This document shows, in pieces, positions 32,850 to 46,200 of a stretch of 64,000 bases of DNA; positions within the stretch are counted from its first letter, which is position 1; each line of letters opens with the position of its first letter. Location: NCBI RefSeq assembly GCF_030272615.1, contig NC_081406.1, positions 477,428,900 to 477,492,899 on the forward strand, given 5' to 3'. The position numbers were made by a program, and so were the translations under genes. The notes under the pieces were generated by a model that did no database searches, had not been told where the DNA came from, and worked only from the letters and a program-made list of their open reading frames with translations. The DNA is from Cryptomeria japonica (taxonomy: Eukaryota > Streptophyta > Pinopsida > Cupressales > Cupressaceae).

Positions 32850-35814
32850 CAACTGCGTTAGATCATTATGCTAGGTCTCCAAAATAGTGTCAGTTATCTC
32901 CACATATGTCCTCATCTGTCCAACAAACTCCTCCCTGGCATCTAGAGTGCTCATCCCTAGTGTAGCAAGAATAGCTTCATACTATTTCTAAGCTCTCTGC
33001 AAGATTTCCATCTTCGGTATCAACTATGTCTATAATTCCTGCAGTGATCTGATCCTCTTAACCTGTTCAATTTTATAAGCTTTCAGCTTACGCTAAAGTT
33101 CTACAACCAAACTTCCATAATTGATAGCTGAGTCATTAAGGGGATTGAATGAATCACTAAGAACTTCAAGTTCTTGCTCAACTTCCTCCTTCTTCTTCTT
33201 CAAGTTAGTACAAAATAATGAAAATTTTGAAACAGTTGCAAGTATTTTACCTCTGGTTTCAAGTCCTTCTTTCAAATAGTCCTTATTGACTATAAGAGAA
33301 AATTTCTCTTCATCAATTTCTCAGATCTTTTCTTCTTGTAATCCTTCTCAACACTAATATAAGTTGCATCCTCAAAATATTTCATGTGTTCTCCGACATC
33401 AGAAATATGTTGTCCAAACTTGTCAATAGGAGTAACAAAATTATCAGTATCAGTCTTTGGTAGGAGACTTGACAAAATCTCAACAACATTCTTTATTGTC
33501 TCTGCCTCCTTCTACTGTTCTTTCATCCTCTTCTTCTTGGCCCAAGATTGCATGGTAGTTACAATCTACATCAACTCAGTTGAGCTTAAATTGTCCATGT
33601 CTAGGGGTCCTTTCATGATTATAGCATCATAATCTTCTTCATCTACAATTTTCTTTTTAGAATCAAGTGACAAAGATGTCACTTTAGTTTCAGTCTTCTT
33701 TGACTTCTTCTCCTCTATTTCCTCTTTGTCTTCAATTTTCTCCTCTTCCTTTTTCCTATCTTGGTGGGGGTTGTGTATCAATAGTTTGAGTAACTACCGG
33801 TGGCTCCTCATCTTTCTTTTCTTCCTGTTCCTGTTCTTGTTCATGTTGCTAAGATATTTCAACATCAACTTACTATACATTTACATTGTCAGTAGCATCA
33901 ACATCATCATTTTACTGATATCATCATCATCAGAGATAATCTCAGGTTCAATTTGTGTGTTTACCGGTTGATCATCCAATACAATTTCACCAGGCTTAAA
34001 ATCAATTATTTTAAAACCTTTTGGAAGATCTTCAACATCAAACCTCTCTGGTTCATCTTCCTTAACTTCTTCCTCTTCATTTGGAATCAGACACTGTACC
34101 TTTTTAAAAATTTGTTCAATCTCCTCATGGTCTGATTGGGTCTCGCCAATTAACATTCTTGTCAACCTTTTCTTTGACCTAAAAGATGACTTTGCCATAG
34201 CAAAAACTTCATCTAGCTCTTCCTCAGTATCTTCAGGTTGAAATTTTTTCAGAAAATATTCAATGTATTCTCTATCTTGTTTCATGGTTGTCTGCCATCT
34301 AGCATCAATTACATTATACAATGAATTTGGAATCTACCCTTGCAATTCAATTAGGGTCTTTTTGTATTTATTCATCATGTAAACAATTGCATCTTCTATC
34401 TCCCTTTTTTCATCCTCACTAAACTTATCATAGAGTTTCTTCACACCAGTCAATATACCATACTCTTTAATATTTATTATTAAATTTTGAATACGTGTGA
34501 GCTTGATTATAGGTTTCTTTGGAGATTTCACAGTTGGAGTACCAACACCCTTTAACCTTTTTCCATTGGCCCTTAGGGATTTCTTTTCTCCTTCGGACTC
34601 AGTCTCTTCTTCATCAACATCTACCAGTTTTTGTGCTTGTTGCTTTTTCCTTTTACCAATCTTACCTTTTATCCAGAACTGAATCTTTGATGGTTTCTCC
34701 TTTTTAGTTTCTACAGGTTTCTCCTTCTTAACAGCTGTTGGTTTTTCTTTCTCTACAACCTTCTCCTTTCTAGCTCTTGTCTTCACACTGGTGGGCATAC
34801 CGATTGGAGCACTTGATGCTCCGGCCTATTTGGCAGCATGTTTTTCTCTTTCTTCAGCAATGGATTCCTTTGTGAATCATGCTTGCTCTACAAATGCTTC
34901 AACTTCCTTTCTAACTTTCTTTGCAATTACCGATCTTTGAAGTTCAAAGTGCACTTGAAGGGATTTCTCCTTGTAAGTGCCAAACCTTTCTGCTGTTGTA
35001 TCTATCAGTTGGGTAAGAAAATGATCAACATATGCAATCAAAAGATCTTTGTCCACTTCATATCTCATGGGCATAACCCATGTAGTCTGGGGCACAACTG
35101 CCTCCATCATGCAAGTATCTATATCAACCATAAAGAAAATTGTGTTTTAATATCGGTTGACAACCTCTGCCAGTATCATTTCCCTTACATGCATTTTCTT
35201 CTGAAAGTCCTGAAAATATCCCCATGCATTTTTTCCAAAATCATTACCAAGCATTCTAATGTTGTACTTCATCTACATCAATGAAGGAGTTCCATCTATC
35301 CATTGGATATCACCAATACCAGAGAAACATTTCTAAAAAAATAAAAGAATAGACCAATAATTAATTGATCAAATTTAAACCTTAACCTCTTATCCTTCTT
35401 GATGGATTCTAGGTTCAGCACAAGTTGACTCCTCAATGCCTCTGACAAGTCGTAGTCAACATCTTCTTTGATCATCCTGTAAGCTGTATGAATAGCTATA
35501 GCAGGGATGTTGTTCATCTTGATAGAGTAATAGATCCTGTAATTGATCACCATAGAAGCATACTTTACTACCGGATCATTGATATTATTCACCATCATTT
35601 TTCTTCCATCCCATTTAGATCCTGTTAAATTTTCTACATCATTATTAGGAATGGATCTCAAAACTGGAACCTCACCTGTGGGAAAAAATCCGATGACTCC
35701 ATGAATAGCTTCCTTAGAAATTTTATGTGGTCGGTGTGTGTGTGTGAAAAAGTGAACCTGTAACTGCAAGCACAACACTTCATTTAAGTCATTATATGCA
35801 TGGTTAGTAATCAA
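32850..35814 (-). pseudogene. E4 large ORF, homologue of E2 ORF2, broken
   Basis: From 35814 downward the translation aligns with E2 ORF2: KISKEAIHGVIGFF versus KITKEIIHLITGYP, then NNIPAIAIHTAYRMIKEDVDYDLSEAL-type sequence and a conserved FFYF. Next come a basic Lys-rich linker (34800-34500), an acidic Glu/Asp stretch (34200-33900) and a coiled-coil C-terminus (33480-33093). About 14 in-frame stops are seen; most are TAG, with TGA near 34878 and TAA near 35145. A frame change occurs near 33900. The first roughly 115 residues present in E2 are missing. Function unknown. Confidence 0.6.
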
Positions 35815-35839
35815 TAATCAATAAGTAATAAAGCATAGC

Positions 35840-37460
35840 AAAGAGACTAATTGCCTTCTAAAAGATGCGAGTATAAGATTGCTCTCAGATTTTTATAAGC
35901 AATACCAGTGACTAGACTACACCAAGACGAAGGATTTAATCTATATGATATTAACTATACGGATGCAAGATGGATGAATAATTCAAGCAATAATCAATTC
36001 AAGCAACAATGGATGCAAATAATCTAAAAAGCACAATAATCTTTAATGACTCCAGAGCGAAATTAGCATGATAATAATCTCCAAGCGTGTTCTCAAAAAT
36101 CTCTGGGGTAAATTGGAATGAGAGTTAAAGACTGAATTTATAGAGAATCACAAGAGAGATGATGAAAAAGCTTAATTTTGGATTAATTGAAATAATTGAG
36201 AAATCATGTTTAGTTAACCTTGAGATAGATTCCAATTATAGTTTAATTGAAATGCATTCAAATTAGAAGTCCAAGTTGCATTGGAAAATAATAATAAATT
36301 AATTCCATGCATATATGATAAAAATAGATAATTCTTTAATTTATTCAAGAAAAAGTTCTTTTCAATGCAACTGAACTTCTTTTTTTGAAAAGCTTTGAGT
36401 TCCAATTTTAGAGAATAATTCAATAATTCAATTAAATTGCTTTTCTGATTTCAAGTTCTAAATTTAGAAAAAGAAATATTATCTCAAGTTTGATTGAATT
36501 GAGGAATGATAGAAGATAAAAGATACCGAACTTGAACTTGATTGAGCTTAGATACAGTGAGTGATGATAAAAATCGATCTTGAACTTGATTGATCAAGAC
36601 ACGATGAGTGAAGAATAAACTGTTCAGCTTGATCAAGAAATGAATACTGAACATCTGCTTAGATTTAGTGTGATCAAAGATACTCTTGAAACTTTTGATT
36701 GAGTTTAAACGAATAATCAACTTGATTTGAAGCAATGAAATTGATTAACGTTAAGAGATTAATTCAGATGATTGAGAGATATCAACTTGATTTGAAGCAA
36801 TGAAACTAATATGCCCCTAGCGATTGATTTGATTTAGATGATCGAGAGATCTCAACTTGATGTGAAGCAATGAAGTTGAGATGCCCCTTAGCAATAGGGA
36901 TTGATTTTCTTTAATTGAAAAGATTTTGCTCGACTTTTGATGAAGATTTGAAAAATTTTCTCAACTTGTGAGATGTGAAGTCATAAGGTCGTGAGTATGC
37001 CCCCTCGGGAGAGAAATCGAAAGATAGCGAGGGATTGATTATAGGCAATTGTTTGGCGAAAATAAGTTATTTGAGCACAAATTGATTTTGAGGATTTTTT
37101 GAAAATTTTGGTGTTGATTAATGAGAAATTGAGCGTAGAGTTGATCGAAATCTTGATGTGTAGAATGAAATTGAATTAAGATTCAGTGTTGAAATTGAGC
37201 GCAATTTAAAGAAAGAATGAGCATTTGATGAAAAGAGCGCTAAGTGGTCAAAATTGTGAAATTGACTAGCAAAATGATATCGAATTTTGATTTCGATCCT
37301 GAAAATGGAATCAGAGCGGGCAAATTAGCTAAGGGTACAATTTTCATGTCCATAAGAGCAAGTTGAAAAATTAGGGATTTGGCTATATTTGGTGTAAAAG
37401 TGTCATTTTCAAATCATTTTAACCCTCCAAGTTTGAAAATTCAAAAAGCCTTCTGCAAAG
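35840..37460. other. AT-rich non-coding region with tandem repeats, possibly LTR-derived
   Basis: No coding frame is supported. A TATA-like CTATAAATTC lies on the - strand near 36130. From 36717 a unit starting tcaacttgatttgaagcaatgaa occurs three times (36717, 36782, 36852), so the period is 65-70 bases. A second pair starting ttgaacttgattga is at about 36534 and 36582. The phrase atgcccc recurs. It may be the LTR or UTR of an unrecognised gypsy element. Confidence 0.4.
36717..36925. repeat. Three-copy tandem repeat, 65-70 bp unit
   Basis: Units begin tcaacttgatttgaagcaat (36717 and 36782) and tcaacttgatgtgaagcaat (36852). The second and third add an atgcccct-ag phrase. Confidence 0.7.
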
Positions 37461-37463
37461 AAA

Positions 37464-38035
37464 ATGGTTGTCCCTACTCGTCAGCATCGATTTGAATGCC
37501 AAACACTAGTACATTCAGGTCAAAATTTTGACAACAAATCGTCGAAATTCCGACACAATTTCGTTGCACTACCGAGAAAAAAAGTCATCGAGAACTTTGT
37601 GTCGGAAGTTCTGACTATCCTTGTGGTCATCGCAATTCTGATATCACCTCTAACCTTTCTGACGACCGCCATGGATGCTCATACCCTGAAAGAATACCAT
37701 CGCGATCTTAGCCTATCATCAGAATTTCGACTCCAAAGGATAAAATTACGATAGAGGAGTGTCATCGGATGCACAACATCCTCGTCGGAACTCTCCTGGA
37801 GGCCGTCATTTTTTGGAAATTTTTTTTTATAGAAAAAGATTGACATTGGTATCTCTCTTCTATCTCTCTTCTCTATCCCTCTCTACTATCTCTCTTCTCT
37901 CTCCCCTCTCTAGGTATCTTTCTCCATCCCTCTCTTCTTCTCTCCTTCTCTACTTCTCTTTCTCTACTCTCTCCAGGTCATTATCTCTTCCTCTCACCCT
38001 CTCTCTCTCTCTCACCTCTATAGGTCTCACCTTCC
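37464..38035 (+). other. CpG-dense patch followed by a CT-rich tract
   Basis: 37464-37800 has many CG dinucleotides (for example gtcgaaattccgac, catcggatgc, ctcgtcgg) in otherwise CpG-poor surroundings. 37848-38035 is almost pure pyrimidine built on tctctctt and ccctctct. The arrangement recalls a plant promoter with a pyrimidine-rich leader, but no gene follows on the + strand. Simple-repeat growth is an equal explanation. Confidence 0.4.
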
Positions 38036-38952
38036 ATTCCTCCATCATTACCCATGTTGTCAAGTTGCAAGATATTTCCCAAAGTACTTGGTTGCTAGGG
38101 TTGATTTGCATAAGTGTTGGAGTCAGAGTTAGATGAGACCTACATGATTAAGCTATATTAAGTGATCAAGTCACCAAGATCTCAATTGTAAACATGACTA
38201 GGTTCTAGGGTTTTAGGGTATATCATAGGTCAAGATTGAGGTATGGTGGTCAAGAATTACCTTCCAAAGACAAAAGAAATCCAAATGATGAAGAATGAAG
38301 GCGATGAACTCATAGAAGTTTGGAGGAGATAATTTGACTAAGTTAAAATTTTGTTTAAGTCATGGTCATGATACTAGCTTGCTCATCAAGAGCAATTTGT
38401 GGGAATGAACCCTAGAAATGTGCCCATGCTAGAGAAGCAAGAATTCCAATAAAACCTAAGGCAATGCTAGTAAGGGGTCAAAATTAAAGAATTAGGGTAC
38501 AAAAAACAAAATTTTGCTAAGTCAAGATGTTGCTCAAGGATGACCTAAATCATGGAGTGTAAATCAATCGTGAAACATGAGAATGGATAGGTCTTGACCC
38601 AAGCAACATAAGTCCCCCTTGTGATTCCATTAGATATCACATCACAATCATTGAGTCTATCTACAATATAAAGTCAAGACCTGACTATTGGAATCTTGGA
38701 GTCATCCCATTTGATCACGTAGTTTAGCACTTGGGAGGATTTTGTTCAAGAGAGGATAGAATACTTAGTATTTTATTTTGTGTTGCATAGTGCATAAAAA
38801 ACACATCAACATAAACCATTGAAAGGTTTGGTTAAAGCCTTTGAATCACAATCTCTACGAGAAGCTATCAAAAGTGCCCAGAATTTGGAAACTTTAGTAT
38901 CCAAGAACATAATTCATAAGGCACCACTTTTAGAGCAACCAAAGAAGCCTAT
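38036..38952 (+). other. Mostly non-coding; possible gag scrap at 38815-38945
   Basis: A short + strand frame reads KGLVKAFESQSLREAIKSAQ with a Lys/Pro-rich end. This resembles the middle of some plant gypsy gag proteins, but it is too short to be sure. It is cut at the start of the next LTR-like repeat. Nothing else is recognised. Confidence 0.25.
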
Positions 38953-41900
38953 TAATGTAATATTTTATTTACCTTGGATATGTTTTATCCTAAGTGTGAT
39001 ATTCCACCATTAAAAAGCTTAATTAGATAATATTTTTACTTAGGTAGAATAAGATAATGAGTTGCACATTCTCCTTCTTTGATTGAGATTCTACTTTTTC
39101 CTTGTCACAAATTTGGAAACTTGAATAAGCAATTTCTTTTTTTGGTTTTCTACCTCTTCATGATCCTCATGGATTTGGAATCTTGGAAGCTATATATTGT
39201 AGGTTTTTCCTCAATTAACATATCAAATGAAACTATTGTGAGCTTTCATATCTTAACATACCAAGGGCTTAAGTTTGGGGACAACAGGGGGATGATGAAG
39301 GGGGTGGGGTGGGATGCAAATATATATACAACTTAAAAAATTAATTATAAAAGGATGTGTATAGAATAAGTATAACAACTGTAAATAAAACTTTGCCACA
39401 CTATGTAAAATTTACAATAAACATTAAAAATATGTCAATGATTGCATTGAAATTTGAACATTAACAATGGTGGTAGAGTTTTGGAACTTTGGGAACAAAC
39501 TAAGAATAAGTATAAGAATTGCAGATGAAACTTTGGCATACTAAGTGTTTAAACTAGTCAACATAAAAAAAATGGAAACGATTGCATTAAAAATAAGAAT
39601 GGTGGGTAGAGGTTTGGGGTCAATGGGTAGTACCCCTTGTGGGGGGTTTGGGGCAGAGCCCCCATCAAGGTTAGGGGGCATTGCCAAACCTTTAATACGG
39701 ATGACATTTTCACAATAATTTCACCATTTTTGTTTAGAATTGGAGTTTCTAATTGGGGGCCATGTGAGACTCATAGGCATCCTCAAGATGGTCAAGAGAC
39801 TCCTTGGAGTCCCTAGGACGTCCCTAAGTGGTGTAGCAAGGGGATGTTTCCCCTAAGTATTGCATCCTGAAAAAATAGGGATTTTGGAGGGGGGGAAGGG
39901 GTCCCCATGTTTCAATGGTTTCAAAAATTCTACTTTTTTTTTTTATCTTGTCATAACAAAATATACTCCTCTTGCATCCTTGGATGATTTGAAAATTGAA
40001 AACAATTTGACAAGAAAAAACTAACTTCTAAAGTTTAGACTTAGTTTTCTTTTTTTATCAAAGTCACTACAACATTTCAATGATCAAAGTAGCTTTTTTT
40101 TGGTGGTTTCGAAGCATCCAAAAGGCTTGAGAAATTCAATATTATCTTTCATTCCACAAAAATTGGCGATCAAGAGCATGCTCACAAACAAGGATTTGTT
40201 TGTAACTTAAGGCAATCGACTAGTTTTTGGGGCATTTTCAGGTCTAAAGAACCTACTATTGTGTCAAAAAGGCCCATAAGACCCCATTTTCATCTAAAAC
40301 TTGTCTCTTTTGGTCGTAGAAGCATTTAAGGAAAAAAAAATCACACAACCAATGATATGCCTATACCATACATATTTGAGTTAAAATAAAAATAAAAAAT
40401 TGACAAGGTTTGGAGACCATTGAACAATTTGGGAGATTGCTAATACATACACTCAATTTATAAAGTCTCAATTTGAATTACTTAATCTTCAAGAGGCCTA
40501 TACAAAAGCATTTTGTAATTGCGAACTAAGATAAATTTCCATTTTTGGCAGTTTTCATCATGGATTATGGTATTAAATTCCGACATTCTATTGTCAAGAT
40601 AAATTTAGAGAACCATTTGTACTCGAAACAAGGGATAGTGAAAAATTACATTATGTAGGATCTCCTACCCTATCTCATTGAATTCATTCCTACACCAAGT
40701 GACTATGAACAAAAGAGTAGGTATTTAACAACAATGACATGGTCCATGGACTAGTGATCCTCCTCTTGATACTCCATCTACAAATGAGAACATCTCTTAT
40801 ACACGTTGCTACTTCAGAATTAAAATTTTCTTCTTCTAGAACTTTCCATGATTCTTTGCAATAGGATTATATGTCTTCTAGATTCACCCCACTAGGACAC
40901 ATTCCTATCAAGCATCTTTACTTTTTTGAAAAGTAGACCACATTTCAGATCTAGATGACACCATAATGACTTTGATTTCCTCTTGCAAGATATTCCTCCA
41001 TCATGTATTGCTTCATCGAAGTTCAAATTTGATTCTTCAAGGGCTCTCAATGATTCTCTATATATGATTCTTCATGTCTATGAGATCCACTTCATTGGGA
41101 GGCCTACTTAAACATTTCACATCTGTTTGTGGACTCTCACCTTTCAAATATTGATGAAACAATTGAGAATATTTGTCTTCTCATTGATGACAATTCCCAT
41201 CGAGTTACATCGTCTCCCATTGTAAATTTACTTGTTCTATCCCCACCATATCATGCAACATGACACATTCTATTTCACATTAATTAAGGTCTCACAATTC
41301 AATGATTGTAGTCCCTGAATCTTCTATGGAACAATCACAACTTAACATCAACATCAAGACACATGAGTCGCTTCAAAAACCATACATCTGAATTCCTTTC
41401 TACATTCCACTTGAATGGGAATTCAACAATTTGACAACTCAAGATTTCCATATTGTGAAAGGAAGGTGCATCATTTGTTGCAAATGAACCTACTACAACA
41501 TTCACCATTCAACATTTTGCATTGCTTTTCTCTCTTCTTTGTGGAGGCACCAACTTTAGGGGATGGGGGGAGGTCTATATTATCCTTCACATTTGTCACT
41601 TGGGATAGAGTTTTGTCCTATGGATTTTCTAGTCTCTACTTCGAGAGGGTACACTCTCTTTATAATTTGGGGTTATTTCATATTTTACATGGATACCTAA
41701 CCTTGTGACCCATTTCTTCTTACCTCAATTGCACTTAAGGGGGTGTGCCAATGTACCATTTTATTCACCAAGTGGATATGTTTTATCGTAAGTATGATAT
41801 TGCATTTGTTTGTTTAGTTTACTTAAGTAATTTCTTTTAACTTGAGATAATGACTTGCACATTTTCCTTCTTTCATAGGATTAGGTTTTTTTCCTTATCC

Positions 41901-42020
41901 TCAAAAATTTGGAAACTTGGATAAACAATTCCTTGTCTTTTAGTTTCCTATCTCATCCTCATGTTCATCCTCATGGATTAAAAATCTTGGATATCGAGTG
42001 AAGATATTGTGAACTTTTTC
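38953..42020 (+). mobile_element. Small degenerate LTR element without recognisable genes
   Basis: Direct repeats at about 38953-39245 and 41744-42020 share the order ggatatgttttatc, gataatga-ttgcaca, aaatttggaaacttg and cctcatggatt. A purine run, cttaagggggtg, lies immediately before TGTGCCAATG of the second copy, as expected before a 3' LTR on the + strand. The 2.5 kb between holds no protein I recognise, including the open frame at 41415-41708. It also holds G-rich phrases (tttggggcagagccccc near 39645) common in plant repeats. Confidence 0.55.
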
Positions 42021-43251
42021 ATTTTCTCTCTTATGAAATCAACTATGTTATGCTATTTTGATTTTATTATCATTTATATTTAACAATTTTAAAAATGTTA
42101 TCACTTACATTAATTTCTAGGTTAATATTTATTTTGTAGATTCTAATAGAATTGAATACCATACCCAAACAATGTCTAGTATGAACTAGTTAGTTATAGG
42201 TTAGGTTCCAAGCGTACTTGGTAACACAATTTTTGAGCTTGTGTTTGATTATGATTTAACGATTGATGCATCTAGCTTTGTTACGCATCTACTTTGAATA
42301 CAATGAGAGGGTGATTTTGTCTAAGCCAAGAGACCCTGCTATCTAATATCACCCAAGAAAGATACTAATATTTTACCTTGGAAATATAAGCCTTTTGTAA
42401 GTATAATTCAATGAATTGTGATAATAACTTAAAACAAAGTGAATTAAAATTTGATTGAGTTCCCCATTGTATTTTAACAAATCACCTAGGAAGATGTTCA
42501 TTCCTAACAATTTCCAATTCTCTTTCCAAAAGGTTGAAAAATAAGAGAAAGGAACTAATTAATGTTGGGACAAAATTTAGAAGACCTATGTTTTGTGTCT
42601 GAAAGCTACTAGCCTAGAGAGCATGGAAACAATCTGAAGTCATGGGAGAGAGTTTCAGTTCTATCTCCAGAAATTATGTCCAGTACTCTTGTATTGAATT
42701 TTTAAATCCTTCTAAGTTTAAATGTTCATGAGGAAACTCTAAAATTTTAATAAAATACATAAATGAAAACCAATTTTGTTTTCGTCGAAATACTTTTGAA
42801 AATCACATCACCTCAGTAATTGAACTGTGACAATAAGATTGCATACAAAGTGTAGGTTTTCTATGAAACATGTTAAAAGGGTTAAACTATTTCAATTAAT
42901 ACAAACACTGGAACTATTAAACAACAATAGCTTGTTGGTAATCAAGATTTTGGACTATACCCACATTTTACACCTTTTCATACAGTTACAAAGAACATAG
43001 AAAACATGTACGTGGAACTATAGATTCCAACATATGTAAAAATACAACAATCTAAATAAGAATGGGAAGCAGGTGGAGAATGGTTAAGATATGCATAAAT
43101 AAAAGGAAAACAAAAATCTCTCAATGTGTATCACAAACAAATCAAGGAAAAAAGCTTTTAGGCAGGGGACCGATATGATCATAAAAATTTCAAAACTTCC
43201 AAAGTATAGAGCATTTGAGATTTTACAGAGAATGCACTAATTCAGCTTAAT
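42021..43251. other. Gene-free spacer
   Basis: AT-rich, no coding region or repeat recognised. The low-coordinate end of the CACTA element should lie here. CACTAATTCAG at 43227 is a possible but untested terminus. Confidence 0.4.
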
Positions 43252-46200
43252 TCATGATGAGGCATATTCACAACTTTTGCAGTCACACCATGGTGTTGTT
43301 CGTGTTGGCTCTGTTGGACCCTGCAATTAAGATTCAATATACGTACATTATTCAATAAGATTAACTGTGCAACATAATGAAATATTGAAAAGTGTGTTAT
43401 CTTATTGAGCTTCGCTTTGTTTCGAGAATAGTTTAATATTCTCTACTTAACAGGGCCAACCACGTGAAGGCGGAAGCTCATTTGGCCCCTCCCCCCCTAG
43501 CATCACTCTAAATTCCCCATTAACATCTAACATTCATTCATTCTTTCATCCATTATTAAAATATAACATTCATTCATTATCACATAACGTTCATTAACAC
43601 ATAAAATTCATTAACTTTCATTAACACGCAACATTCATCAATAATCATCAACACATATCATTCATGAACATTCATTAGCACATAATTACATTCATTAACA
43701 CATAAAAATCAGTCATTATCAAATAAGGTAGATTACAATCATTTTTTTAAAATTTTTTTTTGAAGCTATGTAAAATCTAAGTGGAGCATCATCTTCTTCA
43801 TCATTTCCCCCATCTTTGGATGTTCTACCCTCTTCTCGTGCTCTTGATGTAATGCCTAGTCCTATACAAAGGACGAGGATGCTGAACCAAAGGGGGGTCC
43901 TCTGCAATAACAAAGAATTGGGTTAAATTCAAAACATTTTTTATTATTGTTACAAGTATTTCATTAATTTAAAGAACACAACCGTTACACTCTTTACCTG
44001 ATGGGGCCACATCATCTTCCACATCATTTTGTCTAGCCTCAACCTTGACATGCTGAACACCCTCTAGATCCTCTGGAGTTGAAATACGAAACGTTACATT
44101 AATCAATACACCAATTGCAATTAAATTTGTTTAAAGGAATAACAGTGGTCCTCTTTACCTGATTGGGGAACATCACAATCCTGATGTTGTCTACCGGATC
44201 ATGCTCCACTTGGTCACCACCAACTACATGCTCTAAAATATTAACAATAAAGGTTACATTAATTACTACACTAATTTTCAATTTAAGATGTTTAATTGTA
44301 TTAATAATTACATAAAAAAAATTGAATAGCAAATGAATACCTCCACTACTAGGATGCACATCCGGACCTTCATGTATAGGTTTTGTTCCACGATTATCAT
44401 GCTGCATTCCAATGTCACGCGCAGTGTTATCATTGCTTGCTTATTTAAAAAAAATATAGTCACTTTATGTTGAAACTTAACATCAAATAGATTAATGGTT
44501 AAGTATTCAATTTGAAATAATTTTCATTTAGCTTATTTACCATTGTGACAGATGCATCAGAATCTCATGTTTGCCCACTCAATTCTCATAGCCATTCAGC
44601 CACAGCTATATAGCCTTGTTGGTAGCCAATTCTCTTGTCATCTTCTGTGGGGGCTGTATTGAATTCAAAGCCCTGCATTTTTGCTTAGTATTGTGATTTT
44701 TGCTTGTATTGTTTGATAAAAAAAAAATTGTTTACAATTTATAAATATTTTGATGTGATACTTAATTTATTGATTCTTACAATTCATGCGGCAAGTTTCA
44801 TATAACCACCAGAGCTGAGTTTGTGTTGCCCATGCTTTTCTTGTCTTGCCTTGGTTACCTTTGACGTGTCACTCAATCTATGAAAAGTTTGAAATATGTT
44901 AGATTATATAAATATAATGAATAATTAGTGCATATTCACATTCTTAATAGTATCACATACCTTCTTCTGGTGTCTGGTGGTGTATTTCTTTTTTTCCTTT
45001 CAATTCTCTCCTTTGCATCCAAAATCAGGTCCTTCCACTCCCTCTCTAGAATCATGGGGGGACGCTCATACTTTACGTTCTTCTCTAAATGTGTTCTGTA
45101 TTGGTCCCTCACATACTTTAGATATGTGCCAACTTTTTCCAGGAGCTTAGTCTTGTTGAATGTGTCATTTCCAAACAACCCTACCATACGGTTTGTGAGT
45201 TCATCTTTTAACTTTTTTTCTTGGTCATTCCACCTTTAAAGCAAAAACAAACTTGTTAGATTTAGAAAGAAACTGAAGCTACCTTTGATATAGTTCAAGA
45301 AATGGATAAAAGGAAAACTATTCTAGCAATGATATGAAATCAAAATAGTGGATAAGGGTTAGTTCACGTATGATGTTCCACCTTTTATGTACGATGGGCC
45401 CAAATATCTGCAATGTAATGTCATTAAGAATTTTATAAAAAATATCATTTCCTGCAAAAAATTTGGGATCATTAGTCCAAAATGAGTGATCAGTAAGTAA
45501 ATTACAATTAGACTATATATAATAATAATTTTAAAGTACCTGGAACCTTCTGTATCTTCAAGGGAATCAATTCTTCATCGCTCACCACCAATGTGGCCTG
45601 CAACGTTCCCATACTAGCAATACGGGAAGATCTAGGAAATGATGGTATGTTATCACCAGTAGTCCCCTCTGGTGCATCCTCATGTGCATCTCTAGCCACA
45701 GTAAATGAATCCACTATGAAATGCCTCCAAGAAAGAACACTTCAAGGGTAATAAAAACATAACGAAAGAGAGAGAAAAAGAGGGATCTATCACCAGTGGG
45801 CAGGTCAACATGAGCCGGTGCAACAGACGATGTCTGCATGCTATGTGTTGCTGACATTGCAGCCGACAATACAGTTGGGGTCGACCTCGGAACCATGTCA
45901 GCACTTGAAGAGTAATACATTAAATATATAAAACATTAAAAAAGCAAGTTCACAAGTCCAAAGGAGTGATTTTAATATATAGAACATGGTCATCACCTGA
46001 ACTACGCGCAATACCCTAATCATTGCCACCAGGATGATGAGGCCTTATAAATTTCTGTAAAAACAACACATACATATTTTAGTTAATGACATAAAAGAGA
46101 AAAAAATATAAACCATTATTGAACTTTTGTTATGATTAAAGCTTTCATTACTACTTACTTGCAAGTTTTCCACTGTCCATAACAATAGTTGCACCCTCTC

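Larger units (their letters stand above)
31364..35830 (-). mobile_element. E4: second pol-less LTR element, 5'-truncated
   Basis: It consists of a 3' LTR-like region (about 31364-32506), a purine tract and an internal part with a decayed large ORF homologous to E2 ORF2. On the high-coordinate side the homology stops near 35830, so the ORF1 region, primer site and 5' LTR are absent. It has many more stops and frameshifts than E2, so it is older. The low boundary of the LTR is uncertain because no TG/CA end is clear there. Confidence 0.65.

Noticed and set aside
41415-41708. Open frame of 97 codons before the second small LTR
   Set aside because: No motif is recognised and the composition is not convincing. 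It sits in the 3' non-coding part of the small element.
43227-43237. CACTAATTCAG as CACTA terminus
   Set aside because: No matching inverted copy was found near the other end, so it is not called.
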